Source: Anastrepha obliqua (taxonomy: Eukaryota > Arthropoda > Insecta > Diptera > Tephritidae). From it: 64,000 bases of DNA. The notes below the pieces were generated by a model that worked only from the letters and a program-made list of their open reading frames with translations, was not told the origin of the DNA and did not search any database. The stretch is from positions 124,093,879 to 124,157,878 of the forward strand of contig NC_072896.1 in the NCBI RefSeq assembly GCF_027943255.1, written 5' to 3'. The translations under genes were made by a program, and so were the position numbers. This document shows positions 11,360-22,975 of this stretch, in pieces (positions within the stretch are counted from its first letter, which is position 1; every line of letters starts with the position of its first letter).

Positions 11360-12879
11360 TTAAGGGGGAGCACCACTGTGATTTTTCAAACAAATCGATT
11401 TATTTTTGCATTTTCTCAAAGTAGATATAGCTTCTACTCAAATATGAACGAGACGGTATCAATAAAAAGGTCCGCGGATGACATATGGCAAAAATAGATT
11501 TTTTGTTTTTTGGTAGGACTGTTATAAGCTTATATGGCAAATTTCAGCGTGATATGTCACATAGTTTGTTTTCTGTGCTGTGTGTTCTTCGAATTCTCTT
11601 TTATGACTTCAATTGTCTCAAAATGTTTTCCACGGAGCGGCAACTTGAGTTTGGGAAACAGGAAAAAGTCACATGCAGTCATATCAGGCGAATACGGTGC
11701 TTGCGGAACGATATTAACATTTTTTTTTGTTCAAATAATCGCGAACAAGACGTGATGTGTGAGCTGGTGCATTATCGTGATGCAAGAACCATGACTTGTT
11801 GTCCCACAATTCCTTCCTTTTAAGACGAATGTTCTCGCGCAAACGCTTTAAAACGATTTGTGCGATTTTTAAGCACAATTTCCTTTACTTTTCCGATGTT
11901 TTCGTCGTTTTCTGATGTTGCTGGACGACTTTCATGAGGCAAGTTTTCAACCGATGTACGGCCCTCTTTGAACGATTTGTACCACTGGAAAACACGTGCA
12001 CGCGATAGAGCAGAGTCCCCATAGGTTGTCTGCAACATTTTTAAGGCGTCTGAAGCCGAAATTTTGTTGGAATAACATCGTTAAATTCGAAGAACACACT
12101 CGAGCTCGACTTGTTTACAGTAGCACAGAAAACAAACTATGTGACATATCACGCTGAAATTTGCCATGTAAGCTTATAACAGTCCTACCAAAAAACAAAA
12201 AAATTATTTTTGCCATATGTCATCCGCGGACCGTTTTATTTATACCGTCTCGTTCATATTTGAGCAGAAGGTATTCAAAAAAATGTAACTTAAAATCTTG
12301 AAAATTGACAAAGTTATACTTTACATATCATTTCAATTATAGGTACTTAATACTGAGCGCTCTCACTGAGCGCCGCCAATGAAAACTTTAAAGGCGTGTT
12401 TCTCAAAACGACTTTTCGGAACACGGTGGCCTCGATTTCTCGAAGACTTATGAACCGATTTTATTTTTTTTTTTAGTTTTTGTACATGTATTGGCTACAG
12501 TCGTACATAGCCGTTTTTTTAAATTCCAAAAATTAATATTTTTTCAAGTCTTTCTCCAAAAAAGAAAAAAATAAAAAAAATAGCTACGTACGACAATAGC
12601 CATTAATGTATGGATTAAGAATTTTTTGGTTTTTTGCTTTCAGATGATTTTTCACCGCTGTATCGAGGCCACCAGGGTGCATCAGTTTTTTATGACGTCA
12701 TTGCATTTATATTAATAACAATTGTAATTTTTAATAAAAATTTGTGTCAGTGTAATTAAATATATGCTAAATAATTTCACATAATAATATCCGATCCTCA
12801 AATAATCATCCCTACTTATAGAAAAAAAACCATGAAAATCACTTAATATTCACCCGTTCACGGTGATGTTTCCCCTTAA
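11360..12879 (-). mobile_element. TTAA-flanked G-rich-end element (copy 2), itself carrying a mariner
   Basis: The ends are TTAAGGGGGAGCACCACTG at 11360 and, on the other strand, TTAAGGGGAAACATCACCG at 12879. Without the 842-bp mariner and its duplicated TA it would be 676 bp, the size of its relatives. Relative to copies 3 and 5 it is inverted: core module ACTTTAAAGGCGTGTTTCTC (reverse complement) at 12385-12404 and second module TGGTTTTTTGCTTTCAGATG at 12628-12647. Between and around these is an inner imperfect palindrome (12420-12680). No ORF belongs to it. Confidence 0.8.
11430..12271 (-). mobile_element. Internally deleted mariner with ~150-bp terminal inverted repeats
   Basis: The left arm 11430-11580 is the near-perfect inverted complement of the right arm 12121-12271, including the block CATATCACGCTGAAATTTGC; TA flanks both ends (11428-29, 12272-73). 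On the minus strand a mariner N-terminal region (12060-11820: TYGDSALSRARVFQWYKSF, EGRTSVENLPHESRP) runs directly into a C-terminal half (11815-11590) with HHDNAPAHTSRL and SPDMTACDFFLFPKLK. The middle of the transposase, including the first catalytic Asp, is absent. Frameshifts are present. Confidence 0.85.
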
Positions 12880-13319
12880 AGTAGTCCCCATTCACTACAA
12901 CGCGCTTATGCCAGCATTTGATTTAGCTCTCGAAATATTTCTGGAATTCTATTTTCGGTATAATCATCAGAGCCATTTTCAATTTTTCGATTACTTCCTT
13001 TCGGCTGTTAAAACGCCAAAGTGGTTCTCCGTAGTGGTTTTTGTTTCGATCAAGCCGAACAAAATCGCAGGAAGCCATATCAGGTGAATTCGATGGCTGC
13101 TGCATGGCATTTGTTTCGTTCTTGGTCAAAAATTTTTCTGGAAACTATTTTCTCCGAGTTGGCGTTAGTAATTTCTCAAAAAGTACTGAACCGATTGATT
13201 TGAATTTTTAATATTGAGTAGAATTATGGCTCTAGCAGGTAGCAGAATTATAATTTTATAATCAATTTTTGTTTTTTTTTTTTAAGATCGAGAACGTGAA
13301 AAAAATCTTTTTTCATAAA

Positions 13320-14030
13320 AAATTGTTAATCATCTCTCGATAGCGCAATCCATTCACCGTAACTGTTGCTCCAGCTTCATTTTCGAAAAAGTAAGCTCCA
13401 ATGACTCCGCCGGACCAGAAACCGCACCACGTTGAGAATAGAGGCTTTTCAACAATATATCTTAGATTTTCTGAGCCCCAGATCCGACAATTTTGCTTGT
13501 GGACGAAGCCACCGAGCTGAAAATGGGCCTCATTACTCGAGATGATTTTTCGATAGAATTCCGGTAATTTTCATGAATTTCAAAAACCCAATCAGCAAAG
13601 ATAGGACGTAATTGATGATCGGCCGGTTTGAGTTCTTGTGTTAACTGGACTTTATAAACCTTAAGACCCAAAACTTTATGCAAAATACGGTGTAATGACG
13701 TTTGGGGAAGGCCTAATTCCAAAGAACGGCGAGGAATGGACAAACTTGGGTTTTCTTCAACACTTTCGCCTACAACAGCAATATTTTCGGCTGTTCCTGA
13801 GCGACGTGCACGGGTTTTATTCTTCACATCACTAACTTGTCCCAACAGCTCGAATTTTTTCACCAATTTCTGTATTGCGGTCCGACAAGGTGCTTCACGA
13901 TGACCCAATTTCAATAACTACAATGCGTTGTTTAAGCGTGTATCGTTCCATTTTTATTAATGGCGTAGTTTCACTTGTCAAATATCAAAAAATGGCAGCT
14001 TCACAAGTGACATCTAACCCAAAACCCTTT
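13320..14030 (-). mobile_element. DD36D-type Tc1-mariner relic A (3' truncated)
   Basis: On the minus strand it starts MERYTLKQRIVVIEIG (about 13950). After a frameshift an open segment of 150 codons (13914-13462) covers the N-terminal helix-turn-helix region and linker (ELKPADHQLRPIFADWVFEI). It then continues in another frame as a block like WSGGVIGAYFFENEAG, TVTVNGLRYREM (about 13440-13330) and stops before the second catalytic Asp. The N-terminal side ends in AAAGGGTTTTGGGTTAGATG (about 14030), matching the AAAGGGT start of the other copies. Confidence 0.7.
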
Positions 14031-14140
14031 ATTTTGTTGTCAGCCAAATTCGTTGCCGCAACGTGCGCAACGTACCCATTGTGGCGGGCCTATTGGAGCG
14101 TCACTTGGCGGTTGTTCCGGGAACTTTTTAATCAAGGTGG

Positions 14141-15443
14141 TATTTTACGTTGTACATTTTTTTGTAGAATAGACTTGATACGTTTTCATATACCACTTAC
14201 AAAAATATTTCATGTAAAAGCCGACTGCGCACTACAAACTTACTCGTTCAAGCTGTTTCAATAAGTTAGTTCCTACAGATAAATCTATGCAGGCATTTAT
14301 ATATGTATGTGTGTATATGTATGTATGTATCTATATGCATATATGTATGTATGCATATGTATATATGTATATTTCATTTGTATGTTTTTGTTGCGATAGT
14401 CATCATATTTTCATTAAGTAAAACTTCGTTTCAACCAACTTCTCGTTGACCTTGTTGAAGTGCCGGCGACGGATATTTATGAGTAGACACACATACATAC
14501 ATAAAAAATGTTCATACTAACGATGCAACCGTGTATGTATGTTTTTATTGTTATATGCGCACATTTTTATCACGTCTTGGACTATTCTTACACGTCGGCC
14601 GCTTTACTTTACAGACAGACATATTTTATTATCTGATTACTATTCGCCGCTAAAAGACTCAACAAATAGCCGCACCTACTGTGGTTTGTAGTAAATCTTT
14701 TGAATAATTTTATTAATTTACTGTTATTATATAATCGATACACAAGCGCTAGCTGCCAACTGCTGCAATACTCGTTCATTATAGTAAATATATACTTATA
14801 TGTATGCATGTATGTATGCACCAGTAAAAATTCATGCTTTTTGCTTCTCAAAATCTGCTTTCAACAAATTTTTACCTCCAAAAGCAGAAATTGCAAAACT
14901 TCTGGACAGTCTGCTCGTTGATTTTTCGTTTAATTTTAAAAGCTAAACATTTTCTAAAAATCCAATCAATAAATTGTTTCATTTCAAACATTCCACTAGG
15001 TTACGAAAAGCACATACAAGTGTTTATATAAAAAAAACATGCATAGACACATACATACGTACCTATGTAAGTATAGGTATACGCTTGTGTGTGTGTAAGC
15101 TTGAAGGGCATCCGCATAGTTGAAAATGAGTAAATTAATTTTATTTTCATTGAATTTGTTTAGGAAAACCGTGTTGCGTCGACAAGTGGTGGCTATCATT
15201 AAGGTGGGGGTGCCTCATTAAGGCTGCGCATTTTTAATGCCATGAAAACAACATGCAATGCTTATTTAAAAAATTCTCATAATTTTATTGAAATGAAGAG
15301 TGCAATGTCCGGCGTCACTCGGTGGTTATTTTGGCGGTTATTACGGAATGTACGATGCCGTTTCGGCAAGTCGGTTCAATTTGAATTCTCAAAAAATAGT
15401 GTATCGGAATACGCCTTTCAATTCAGACATAGTGTAACATGTA
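14141..15443. other. Unassigned stretch with TATG microsatellite
   Basis: An imperfect TATG/CATA run lies at 14295-14375 and a shorter one at 14800-14820. No gene recognised. Confidence 0.4.
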
Positions 15444-15775
15444 ATAAAGGGTGACCAATTTAGAGGTATTGAATTTTAAATTGAAATAAAACAAGAAAAC
15501 TCAAATTGATTGGGGGGCAACTTTTATTATTTTGTGTAGAACCACTCGTGACATTTATTTTTTATAGATAATCCCTTTCAACTAAGCCGTAATTCGGCCA
15601 TCCGTAAACCCCAATTTTGAATGACTCGCTGGAGGACTTCGGTCGGTATCTCGTGAAAAACTTTATTAATGTTGGCTTCCAATGCCGCAAAGCACTTAGA
15701 CTTTACATACACCCACAGAAAAGTCCAAAGGTGTAATATCACACGACAAGAGGCGACTTCAAACTTACACTTTGT
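15444..15775 (-). mobile_element. DD36D-type Tc1-mariner relic B (terminal fragment)
   Basis: The left end AATAAAGGGTGACCAATTTA matches the AAAGGGT terminal repeat of the family. Reading on the minus strand from about 15770, CDITPLDF is followed by a broken C-terminal tail. Only the 3' third remains and the frame is interrupted. Confidence 0.6.
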
Positions 15776-15997
15776 GATACTAAAATTAAATAGGCTATAA
15801 AACTGCGTACGAGTATCAGATTCTGACTAAAAAGTTGAAAATTTATATGACAATTTTTTTAAATTTGTTAAATTAAAAACAAAGCTTGGAAATTTCTTTT
15901 ATGAAATTTATACAATGAACTATCTTTTTATACAAAGTTTATAAAAAATTTAGCATGAAAAATATTAAGAATATTTTAAAAGTATTTTTTTTAATTT

Positions 15998-17050
15998 AGG
16001 GGTTAGGGATAGTAGAATTTTCAAAAAATTGGGTCTTTGTTTGGCATTTTATTAAATTATAATAGCTTAAAAATATTGTGTGACTATTTGAAGTGAATCC
16101 GACAAATACTTTTTGAGTTATTCAACAATTAACAAAGGGCAAACAAAAACATTAAATGCGTTTTTCTCAAAACTATGTTTTTGAACTGGGGATCACTGTA
16201 ACTTAACACGTACGCTGTCCTAATACTAAAATGCAAAATTGACCGACAACAGGGTTTTTTGAATAATTTGTTTTTTTATAGTCATAGGATAGCTTTAGTA
16301 ATAATAATAATTAAAAAACAAAAAAACGGATGTAGGGTATTTCTACCTGAAACACATATGATCCATGAGCGTAGAGGGACATTTTTGCTTCTGCACGTTC
16401 ATGAAACACACGTGGTTCATATACCCCCTGACGCACATATGGCTTAGGAACGTATCAGTGCTTATCAGGCGCACGTTTACTGAACCATATGTGGCTCAGT
16501 GGACAGGGAACGTGTTAAAAACCGCTTGATAGATATTAATTTCAATAAAATTTATACTGCTTTTGAAATACATGAAAAACTCGTGCCTGATCGAAGGTTT
16601 TTTTTCAAAAAGTTCGATTTTTTTTAACAGTTACTTTTCGGTTTTTTTCTCGAAAATCTGAAAAATATCTCCTAAGGCCACCATATTGTTAATTTTGCAA
16701 AAAAAGCTTCGATCAGGCACAAGATTATTTATTAATACAACTAATTTCTCTTGTCCCATTGACTTTAGATGAGTCTCCAAGGACTTGTGATGATCACCGC
16801 AAGGGATTTCTGGAGAAACGAACTTCACACAAACAGCGATAACTTTTACAATTATATTTTTTTTTTTTTTTTAATTTTGCTACTTTTACAATTATATATA
16901 TATTTTTTTTAATTTTGCTAAAGTCAAGTCGAGTCGAAACATAATGTATTAATGGTATGTTTTCATTTTTGTAAAATAAAGCAATTGACTAGCAAAAAAA
17001 AATTATTGAAAATCATTATTTTTTCGGGCCTCTGATTACCCCTAACTCCT
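15998..17050 (-). mobile_element. GGGGTTAGGGG-ended repeat, copy B1 (non-coding, contains a nested 316-bp element)
   Basis: The ends are AGGGGTTAGGGATAGTAGAA at 15998 and, on the other strand from 17050, AGGAGTTAGGGGTAATCAGA. Its body is similar, in inverted orientation, to 23254-23900 and 26815-27303 (shared: fast AAGTCCTTGGAGATTCATC-type block, CTTCGATCAGGCAC, TTGTTAATTGTTGAATAAC). The core GAGAAAAACGCATTTAAT (reverse complement) is at 16151-16168. Apparent short frames inside are not conserved between copies. Confidence 0.75.
16203..16518. mobile_element. 316-bp TTAA-flanked MITE nested in B1
   Basis: TTAA at 16203-16206 is followed by CACGTACGCTGTCC; the other end reads inward as CACGTTCCCTGTCC after TTAA 16515-16518. 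Copy B2 has the unoccupied site, with a single TTAA, at about 23680-23690. The interior has repeated CATATG/ACGTTC-type half-palindromes. No coding capacity. The TTAA duplication is piggyBac-like. Confidence 0.85.
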
Positions 17051-20000
17051 CAAATACTCGTGTGTTGGCCATAAGTGGACATCTATTCTGCAATAAGTGA
17101 TAGCACATACAAATTTTGACCATGTGGACAATATTTCTTTATTTCCTTTATTTTTGAGTGTTAATTTCTAATTTCTGTTTTCTGTCTAACAAATCTCATA
17201 TAAGTCCAAATTTCATATTTTTAAAATAATTCGAGAAAATCTACTTTTCATTCCAATTCAATAACTTTTCATTAGAATTAAAAAAAATTTGATTAACAGT
17301 TCTACATTGCTTGAACGACCCATATGTATATGCGGCCTGTAACCCCAACAGCATTCTGCAATTATTTAGAGGGAATGTTAATGATATTACAAAAACAACA
17401 TGGCTTATTAAATTTTAGTGTAATCAGTACAAGCTTAAAGTTGCTGAAAAATCCCGTTAATCTTCTCCAAGTAACGGTTGCATGAAAAGTTTTTTATATA
17501 ATTGGAAATCAGACTTATAGGGTTTTTATTAAAAATTAAGCAACACTTCATTAAAAAATAAGCTACACTTTTATAACATTAAAATAAAAATAATAAAAGT
17601 TAATAAATAAATAAAAATTAACTAAACTGATCAAAATGTTGTTGTGCTATGGTTTTATCGCGGGCTGTACCAATTGCTTACCCATTCCTACCCATACTGA
17701 TTCGTCTAACATATCTTCACTCTCTTTGATTTTTCCCCTTCGAAATGTTGCTTGAGCATACCGTTAGTTGATCTGGTTGGCAACACTTGGCCGAACACCG
17801 ACCATGGCGGACCTCAATATGACTACTATAATAAGAACGAAAACCGATGCAAAAAGTGGCACTAAATCCAAAATAGGCGGCCTTAATGCGACATCCGATA
17901 CAATGGCAACAAAAAAAGCAACACATGTAGCAATCACAACCGCAGCTGTTTAGGAGTTTTTCTCACACTCACGCAAAACAGGCAACAATGCCATGGTGCG
18001 CTGAGGGGCGTTGCACGTACAGTAGTGTGTGCAATTATGTAAACATACGAGTATAAATTTATAAAAACACACCTGTCATTGCTATTGACGTTGCTGTTGC
18101 CGCTTGCGCGCACCCACACTCCGCCACTTTGCTTGCAAACTGTAAAAGTATAAGCGTTTTTCTTTTTAATTTGGCGAATTGTAATAAAAAATAAAACTTT
18201 GTAGTTATTGTTTGCGGTAATATTGCAAGCATTGACATTTGGGCGATGTGTACTTGTTTTGTTGCTTTTGTTTTTGCATTGCTGATTATATGAAAACAAA
18301 AAATAAACGGCTTTGTATTGAAAAACAAGTGATTTGAAATGTTTTCTTTTTCCCCCTTTGTTTTTCCAATTTTTTTAATGTTTTCTCTTTTTCAATTCAT
18401 TTTCGCCGCTCGGCTGTTGTTGTTGCTCAGTGAACGTGACTATCAATTACGGCGATTAAAATCACAAACTTTTTATGTAAAAAGTTAATCATGTGAGCCC
18501 TGTGTGGAAAACATGCCCAGCTTACCCCGCTCTCTGCTTTCGACTGTAACACTCAGCTCTGATGCACTCTCTAATTTATTAGTATTTACTTGTTGTTGGA
18601 GGCTGATTTTTATTGCTGCACTTTTCATTTGACTTTGCTTATTGCACCGTTCACTTTGTGATCTTTGACATTTGCCGCGTGTGGTATTTTGTGATTTGTC
18701 GTGATTTTAGTTGATTTTGTTATTTTTGTTGTTATTGGCATGTGTAGTTGTAAGCGATTCTATACTTGGCTGAGTCGGTGAGATCAGACAAGCTCAGCTA
18801 CGAACATACAAATGAACTTTCCATGCATATATGTGTGTATATGTATGTAGTGAAGAGTGTTTTGTTTAATTAGCAATTGTGGATTTTTCTCATAAACTAT
18901 AAAAAAAATTAATCTGCAATGGAATTAAAAGTAAAAGATTAGTAAATTATGCTCTCACGTTTTATTATATAGGAAAAGATTTATGCGAAAATTTAAATAA
19001 AATAGACGTTTTAGACATGAGTCAGGGGAAAGGAAAACTGACCTTCGTGGATATGCTATGAATTTTGATTTTATTGGAATTTTTACTTTCCAATTTATTA
19101 AACTCCTATTATTTTTAGCTAAATTTTAAGTTCAATAATTTTTGTGGTGGTTGTGTTGATCTATAAGCTGGTTTCCCATTCGGGCAATTAAGTTTATAAG
19201 TTCGAAACTACCAACAGTAAAGTATTTTTCAATACTCGGCCTCTCTATTTCTGTTATCTGCTCTCTATAGTATTAGCAGGGGAAAGCACACAGCCAGTGA
19301 TGAGATGAGCGATGCCTGCGCAAGACAGCATCATTTCAATTTAGTTGTAGGTGTGCACTGTTGGCGTCAGTGTTCAAATTCAAAGTAAGGCTTTCTAGCA
19401 ACAAATTGAAGTAGGTGTGTGAATGAGAACCTCTGCTAGTTTTTAATAATGCCAAATGATCTTAATTAGAAAAAAATTATTCCATTTTTGTTAATGATTT
19501 GATTATGTAATCATGGCACTTTAAAAAACAACTATCATAATTTGAATTTAATTATTGTTATTAGTGCTCAAGTTAGCCGCGAGTTGTAGTTGCATTTGGT
19601 ACGTTGATACTAGCATTACGTATATCCATATGCAAATATGAAAATGTATTAAAAATCTACTCGTGCACCTACAAGCAATCATTTGCTATTATGGAACATT
19701 TTTAAATTAAATCAACTCCACCATTTATTACCGCTTTAATGTTTATCCAACATTTATTGTATTTATTTTAGTAGCACAAAGCTTTTACTCGGCATAGAAG
19801 ACAAATATTAATTTAACAGCATAAAATTAAATAGCTATGCGAAATCGTAATTTTTATGATTGGTAACAGAATATGGAAAGCTGAGCATGCAATTTATTTT
19901 ATGGCGCTCCACATCACAGATATTTTTTTATCTTAAGCACTTTTAATTGCATTTGTTGTGAAATCATAAAATTATTGACAGCCTGTCAAGTCAACTTTCA

Positions 20001-20823
20001 TGCAAGCGATACACATACACACTTTTTTATGTATGTCTATGCATGTCTATGCATTTATGCACACCTATTTTGTGTCAATCTTATTAACACGGCCACATGA
20101 GATAAATATTTCATAAAAAATTAATGCAAATTCATATCGATATACATACATAAATTTGTACTAAAGTTATATGTAAGCAATGAAATGATTATTGTTTTGG
20201 GCCTGAAAATCACATTAACCCTTCGTAGCACAGTAAAAAAAAACAAAAAAATGGAACAAATAGTAAAAATGCAAAATTCGTGTGAGAAACAATTTTTTAA
20301 GCAAATAAAAATTACATTAAATCTACAAAATTACATAAACTTTTAAATTAAATCAAAATTAAAAAAAATATATATATATTGCAAAGCAATTAATATTTTA
20401 TTGATGTGATGCTATTAAAATATTGAATTAAAACGTCAAAAAAAAAATGGAAAAGTAGGGGGAACGTTTTAGCATCGATTTTTAGGCCAGAAGCGAATCG
20501 AACTTGAAGCAATTTCGGTCGAAGCTGAACCGAAACCGAATTAGCATTTTTAGCGACCCAAGTAATAACCAACCCAGTATTTTTATTAATAAAAAAACGG
20601 TGCATAAGTTTCAATCACATTCATTTCAGTTTATCCCATAAATTGTGTTTGTAAAAATAACAAAAGTGAATTATTTCTACATGAATTTGTAAAGATTATT
20701 TAATACTCATAGTTGAATAATTTTACAATAGTACCTTGCAAGTGGCATTGCCTGCCGGTATAGAGCTGACCTGCAGCATGAAAGAATTGCCCACTACCCA
20801 CACTTTTTGGAGGAGCTCATAAA
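17051..20823. other. Unassigned non-coding stretch
   Basis: Low-complexity AT sequence. The part at 17700-18130 is GC-richer and holds a 61-codon frame (17768-17953) without recognisable motifs. A TATG run lies near 18825-18850. A small CGAA/TTCGG-rich stretch is at 20470-20550. No gene assigned. Confidence 0.4.
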
Positions 20824-20825
20824 TA

Positions 20826-22124
20826 AAGGGTGGTTAAGTTTCAAGGGCCGGTGTTGATTTTGAATAAAATATAATACAATTTTTTTAGAAAAGTATTGTC
20901 ATTTCTCTTTATTATGATAATATTGATATGGTTCAATTGCGTATGGAACAAAATATCGGCCAAATAGCCGCCGAGGCGGCACACCTCCATCCGATGGTCC
21001 AAATTTTCGATGACGCTGAGGCATAATTGAGGTTCTATACCGTTAATGTGCCGAATTATCTCAACCTTTAGCTCTTGAATTGTTGCTGGGTTATCCGATG
21101 TACACCTTTTATTTCAAATAACCCCAAAGAAAGAAGTCCAACGGTGTCAAATCACATGATCTTGGCGACCAATGCACATCGCCGCGACGTGAAATTATTC
21201 GGCCATCAAATTTTTCGAGCAAAAGAGCCATTGTTTCGTTAGCTGCGTGACAAGTGGCACCGTCCTGTTGAAACCACTTATCGTCCACATCCATATCTTC
21301 CAATTCGGGCCATAAAAAGTTCGTTATCATCTCACGATAGCGAACACTATTCACAGTAACCGCCTGACCGGCCTCATTTTGGAAAAAACACGGCCCAATG
21401 ATGCTGCCGGCCCATAAACCGCACCAAACAGTCACTCTTTGTGGGTGCATTGGTTTTTGGGTAATCACTCTTGGATTATCATTCGCCCCCATGCGGCAAT
21501 TCTGCTCATTGACGAATCCACTGAGGTAAAAATGTGCCTCATCACTGAAGATGATTTTCTTCGAAAATTGGTCATTCACTGTTGCCATTTCCTGCCACCA
21601 TTCTGACCATTAACGATGCTTCAAATGGTCAAGAAGTTTTAGTTCTTGAGCCAATTGCACGTTGTACTATAAGCGTGTAAATGCAAGTCTTTATGCATAA
21701 TGTTCATCAACGACGAGCATGAGAGGTGCAATTGTTGGGCACGACGACGAGTTGAGGTGGACGGCTCTTCAACCACACTATCCCGAACAGCAGCAATATT
21801 TTCTGCAGTACGAGCTGTACGAGCATGAACTGGTGTTTTAACATCCCCTACAGACCCGGTTTGCTCGAACTTTTGCACAATTTTTCCGATTGTACGCACA
21901 TTTGGACGATTAAATTGACCGAAAAAATCACGAAGTGCGCGATATGCATTTTGATTTGAACGCCCGTTTTCATAATAAGCCTGAATAACTTTAACGCGTT
22001 GTTCGATTGTGAATCTTTCCATGTCTTTAGTCTGATAATTTTTCAATAAAATGAAATGCAAAAACAACTTGACCTTTAGGTGTGGTTCACATTCAACATC
22101 GGCCCTTGAAATTTAACCACCCTT
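20826..22124 (-). mobile_element. DD36D-type Tc1-mariner relic C (full length, frameshifted)
   Basis: This is the most complete copy. It has ~32-bp terminal inverted repeats (AAGGGTGGTTAAGTTTCAAG at 20826; AAGGGTGGTTAAATTTCAAG inward from 22124) and TA at both flanks. On the minus strand the transposase starts MERFTIEQRVKVIQAYYENG (22023) and runs to 21639 with the N-terminal helix-turn-helix (DUF4817-like, by memory of the family). After a frameshift, 21588-21109 has FSDEAHFYLSG, VTVWCGLWAGSIIGPCFF, WFQQDGATCHAANE and SPRSCDLTPLDFFLWGYLK. The second and third Asp are separated by 36 residues. The C-terminal tail downstream of 21109 is in broken frames. Confidence 0.9.
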
Positions 22125-22975
22125 TATTTTAAAGAATTTTTGTATGAAAGTCTGGGCTTTGGGACCAGTATTCACAAATGTTACAATTTCTCGGCAGCAT
22201 ATTTCCATAAGAGCTCTGTTTAATTATTTTAATTTGTTAATTATTAGTTTGGGGGAAAATAAATCTATTATTTTTGCGTAAAATTGTTTCGAAAATGGTT
22301 TAAAACTATTTTATAGTCGATCTTTAACTCCTAGTCGATCTTACGAGTAACAACTGCTATTATTTCTTTGATTTTATTCACGTTTTTTCTCTAACATCAA
22401 AAATGCCTGTACGCCATTAGGAAACCAAAATTGCACGTAATAAGTTGTTACAGTATAGGCACCACAAACTCCATTCACAATTTCAGCGGCCCGGCTTGCA
22501 TTTCCGCCTTTTATCAAAGAAAAGTGGTAAAATGTACAGAATTTTCTCTTTGTTGACTCCCATAGTTAACAAAGTGTAACTCACAACTGGATGGAACAAA
22601 CAAAAAGTAACAAAAGAATTTTTTTAGTGTGAAATGTCACCTTGACAACGAGCATCAACTTTAAATTGTTTGATCGATACTTTACGAGATATCGATCACT
22701 ACAGCCATCTCCCGTATCTAAAAAATTGGATTTCTTTTTCCTCAAACTGATATATTTTTTAAATTTTATTGCTGCAAATTATGTCGCTAGCAAGGATGAC
22801 AGATTATCGGACTTGGCCAACCGAAATAAAATTAGGAAAACAACTTGTCACGTCACAAGGTACTCCGCAGCCGAATCCTGCTCGCTCATTTCGCACGTAT
22901 TCACAAATTCCTCCAATCAGTTGTTGTTGGGAACGGTAACCAAGTAAGATGGGGGAAGACTGTGTAGATTTTTTT
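22125..22975. other. Unassigned stretch
   Basis: No gene recognised between the transposon relic and the dispersed repeat at 22976. Confidence 0.4.

Larger units (their letters stand above)
11290..14140 (-). mobile_element. Outer mariner relic with nested insertions
   Basis: The terminal inverted repeats are CACCTTGATCAAAAAGTTCC at 11291 and, reading inward on the other strand, CACCTTGATTAAAAAGTTCC at 14138, flanked by TA. A mariner transposase C-terminus lies at 13129-12880 (minus): SPDMASCDFVRLDRNKNHYG, then IEKLKMALMIIPKIEFQKYF. It continues across the nested element as HKRVVVNGDYF and, at 11360-11335, as the terminal KGVNITFEK plus stop. Most of the N-terminal half is missing; that space holds another transposon relic (13320-14030). 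Confidence 0.75.

Noticed and set aside
17768..17953. 61-codon Thr/Ala-rich frame
   Set aside because: Short, no motif, no splice evidence; length is within chance for this composition.
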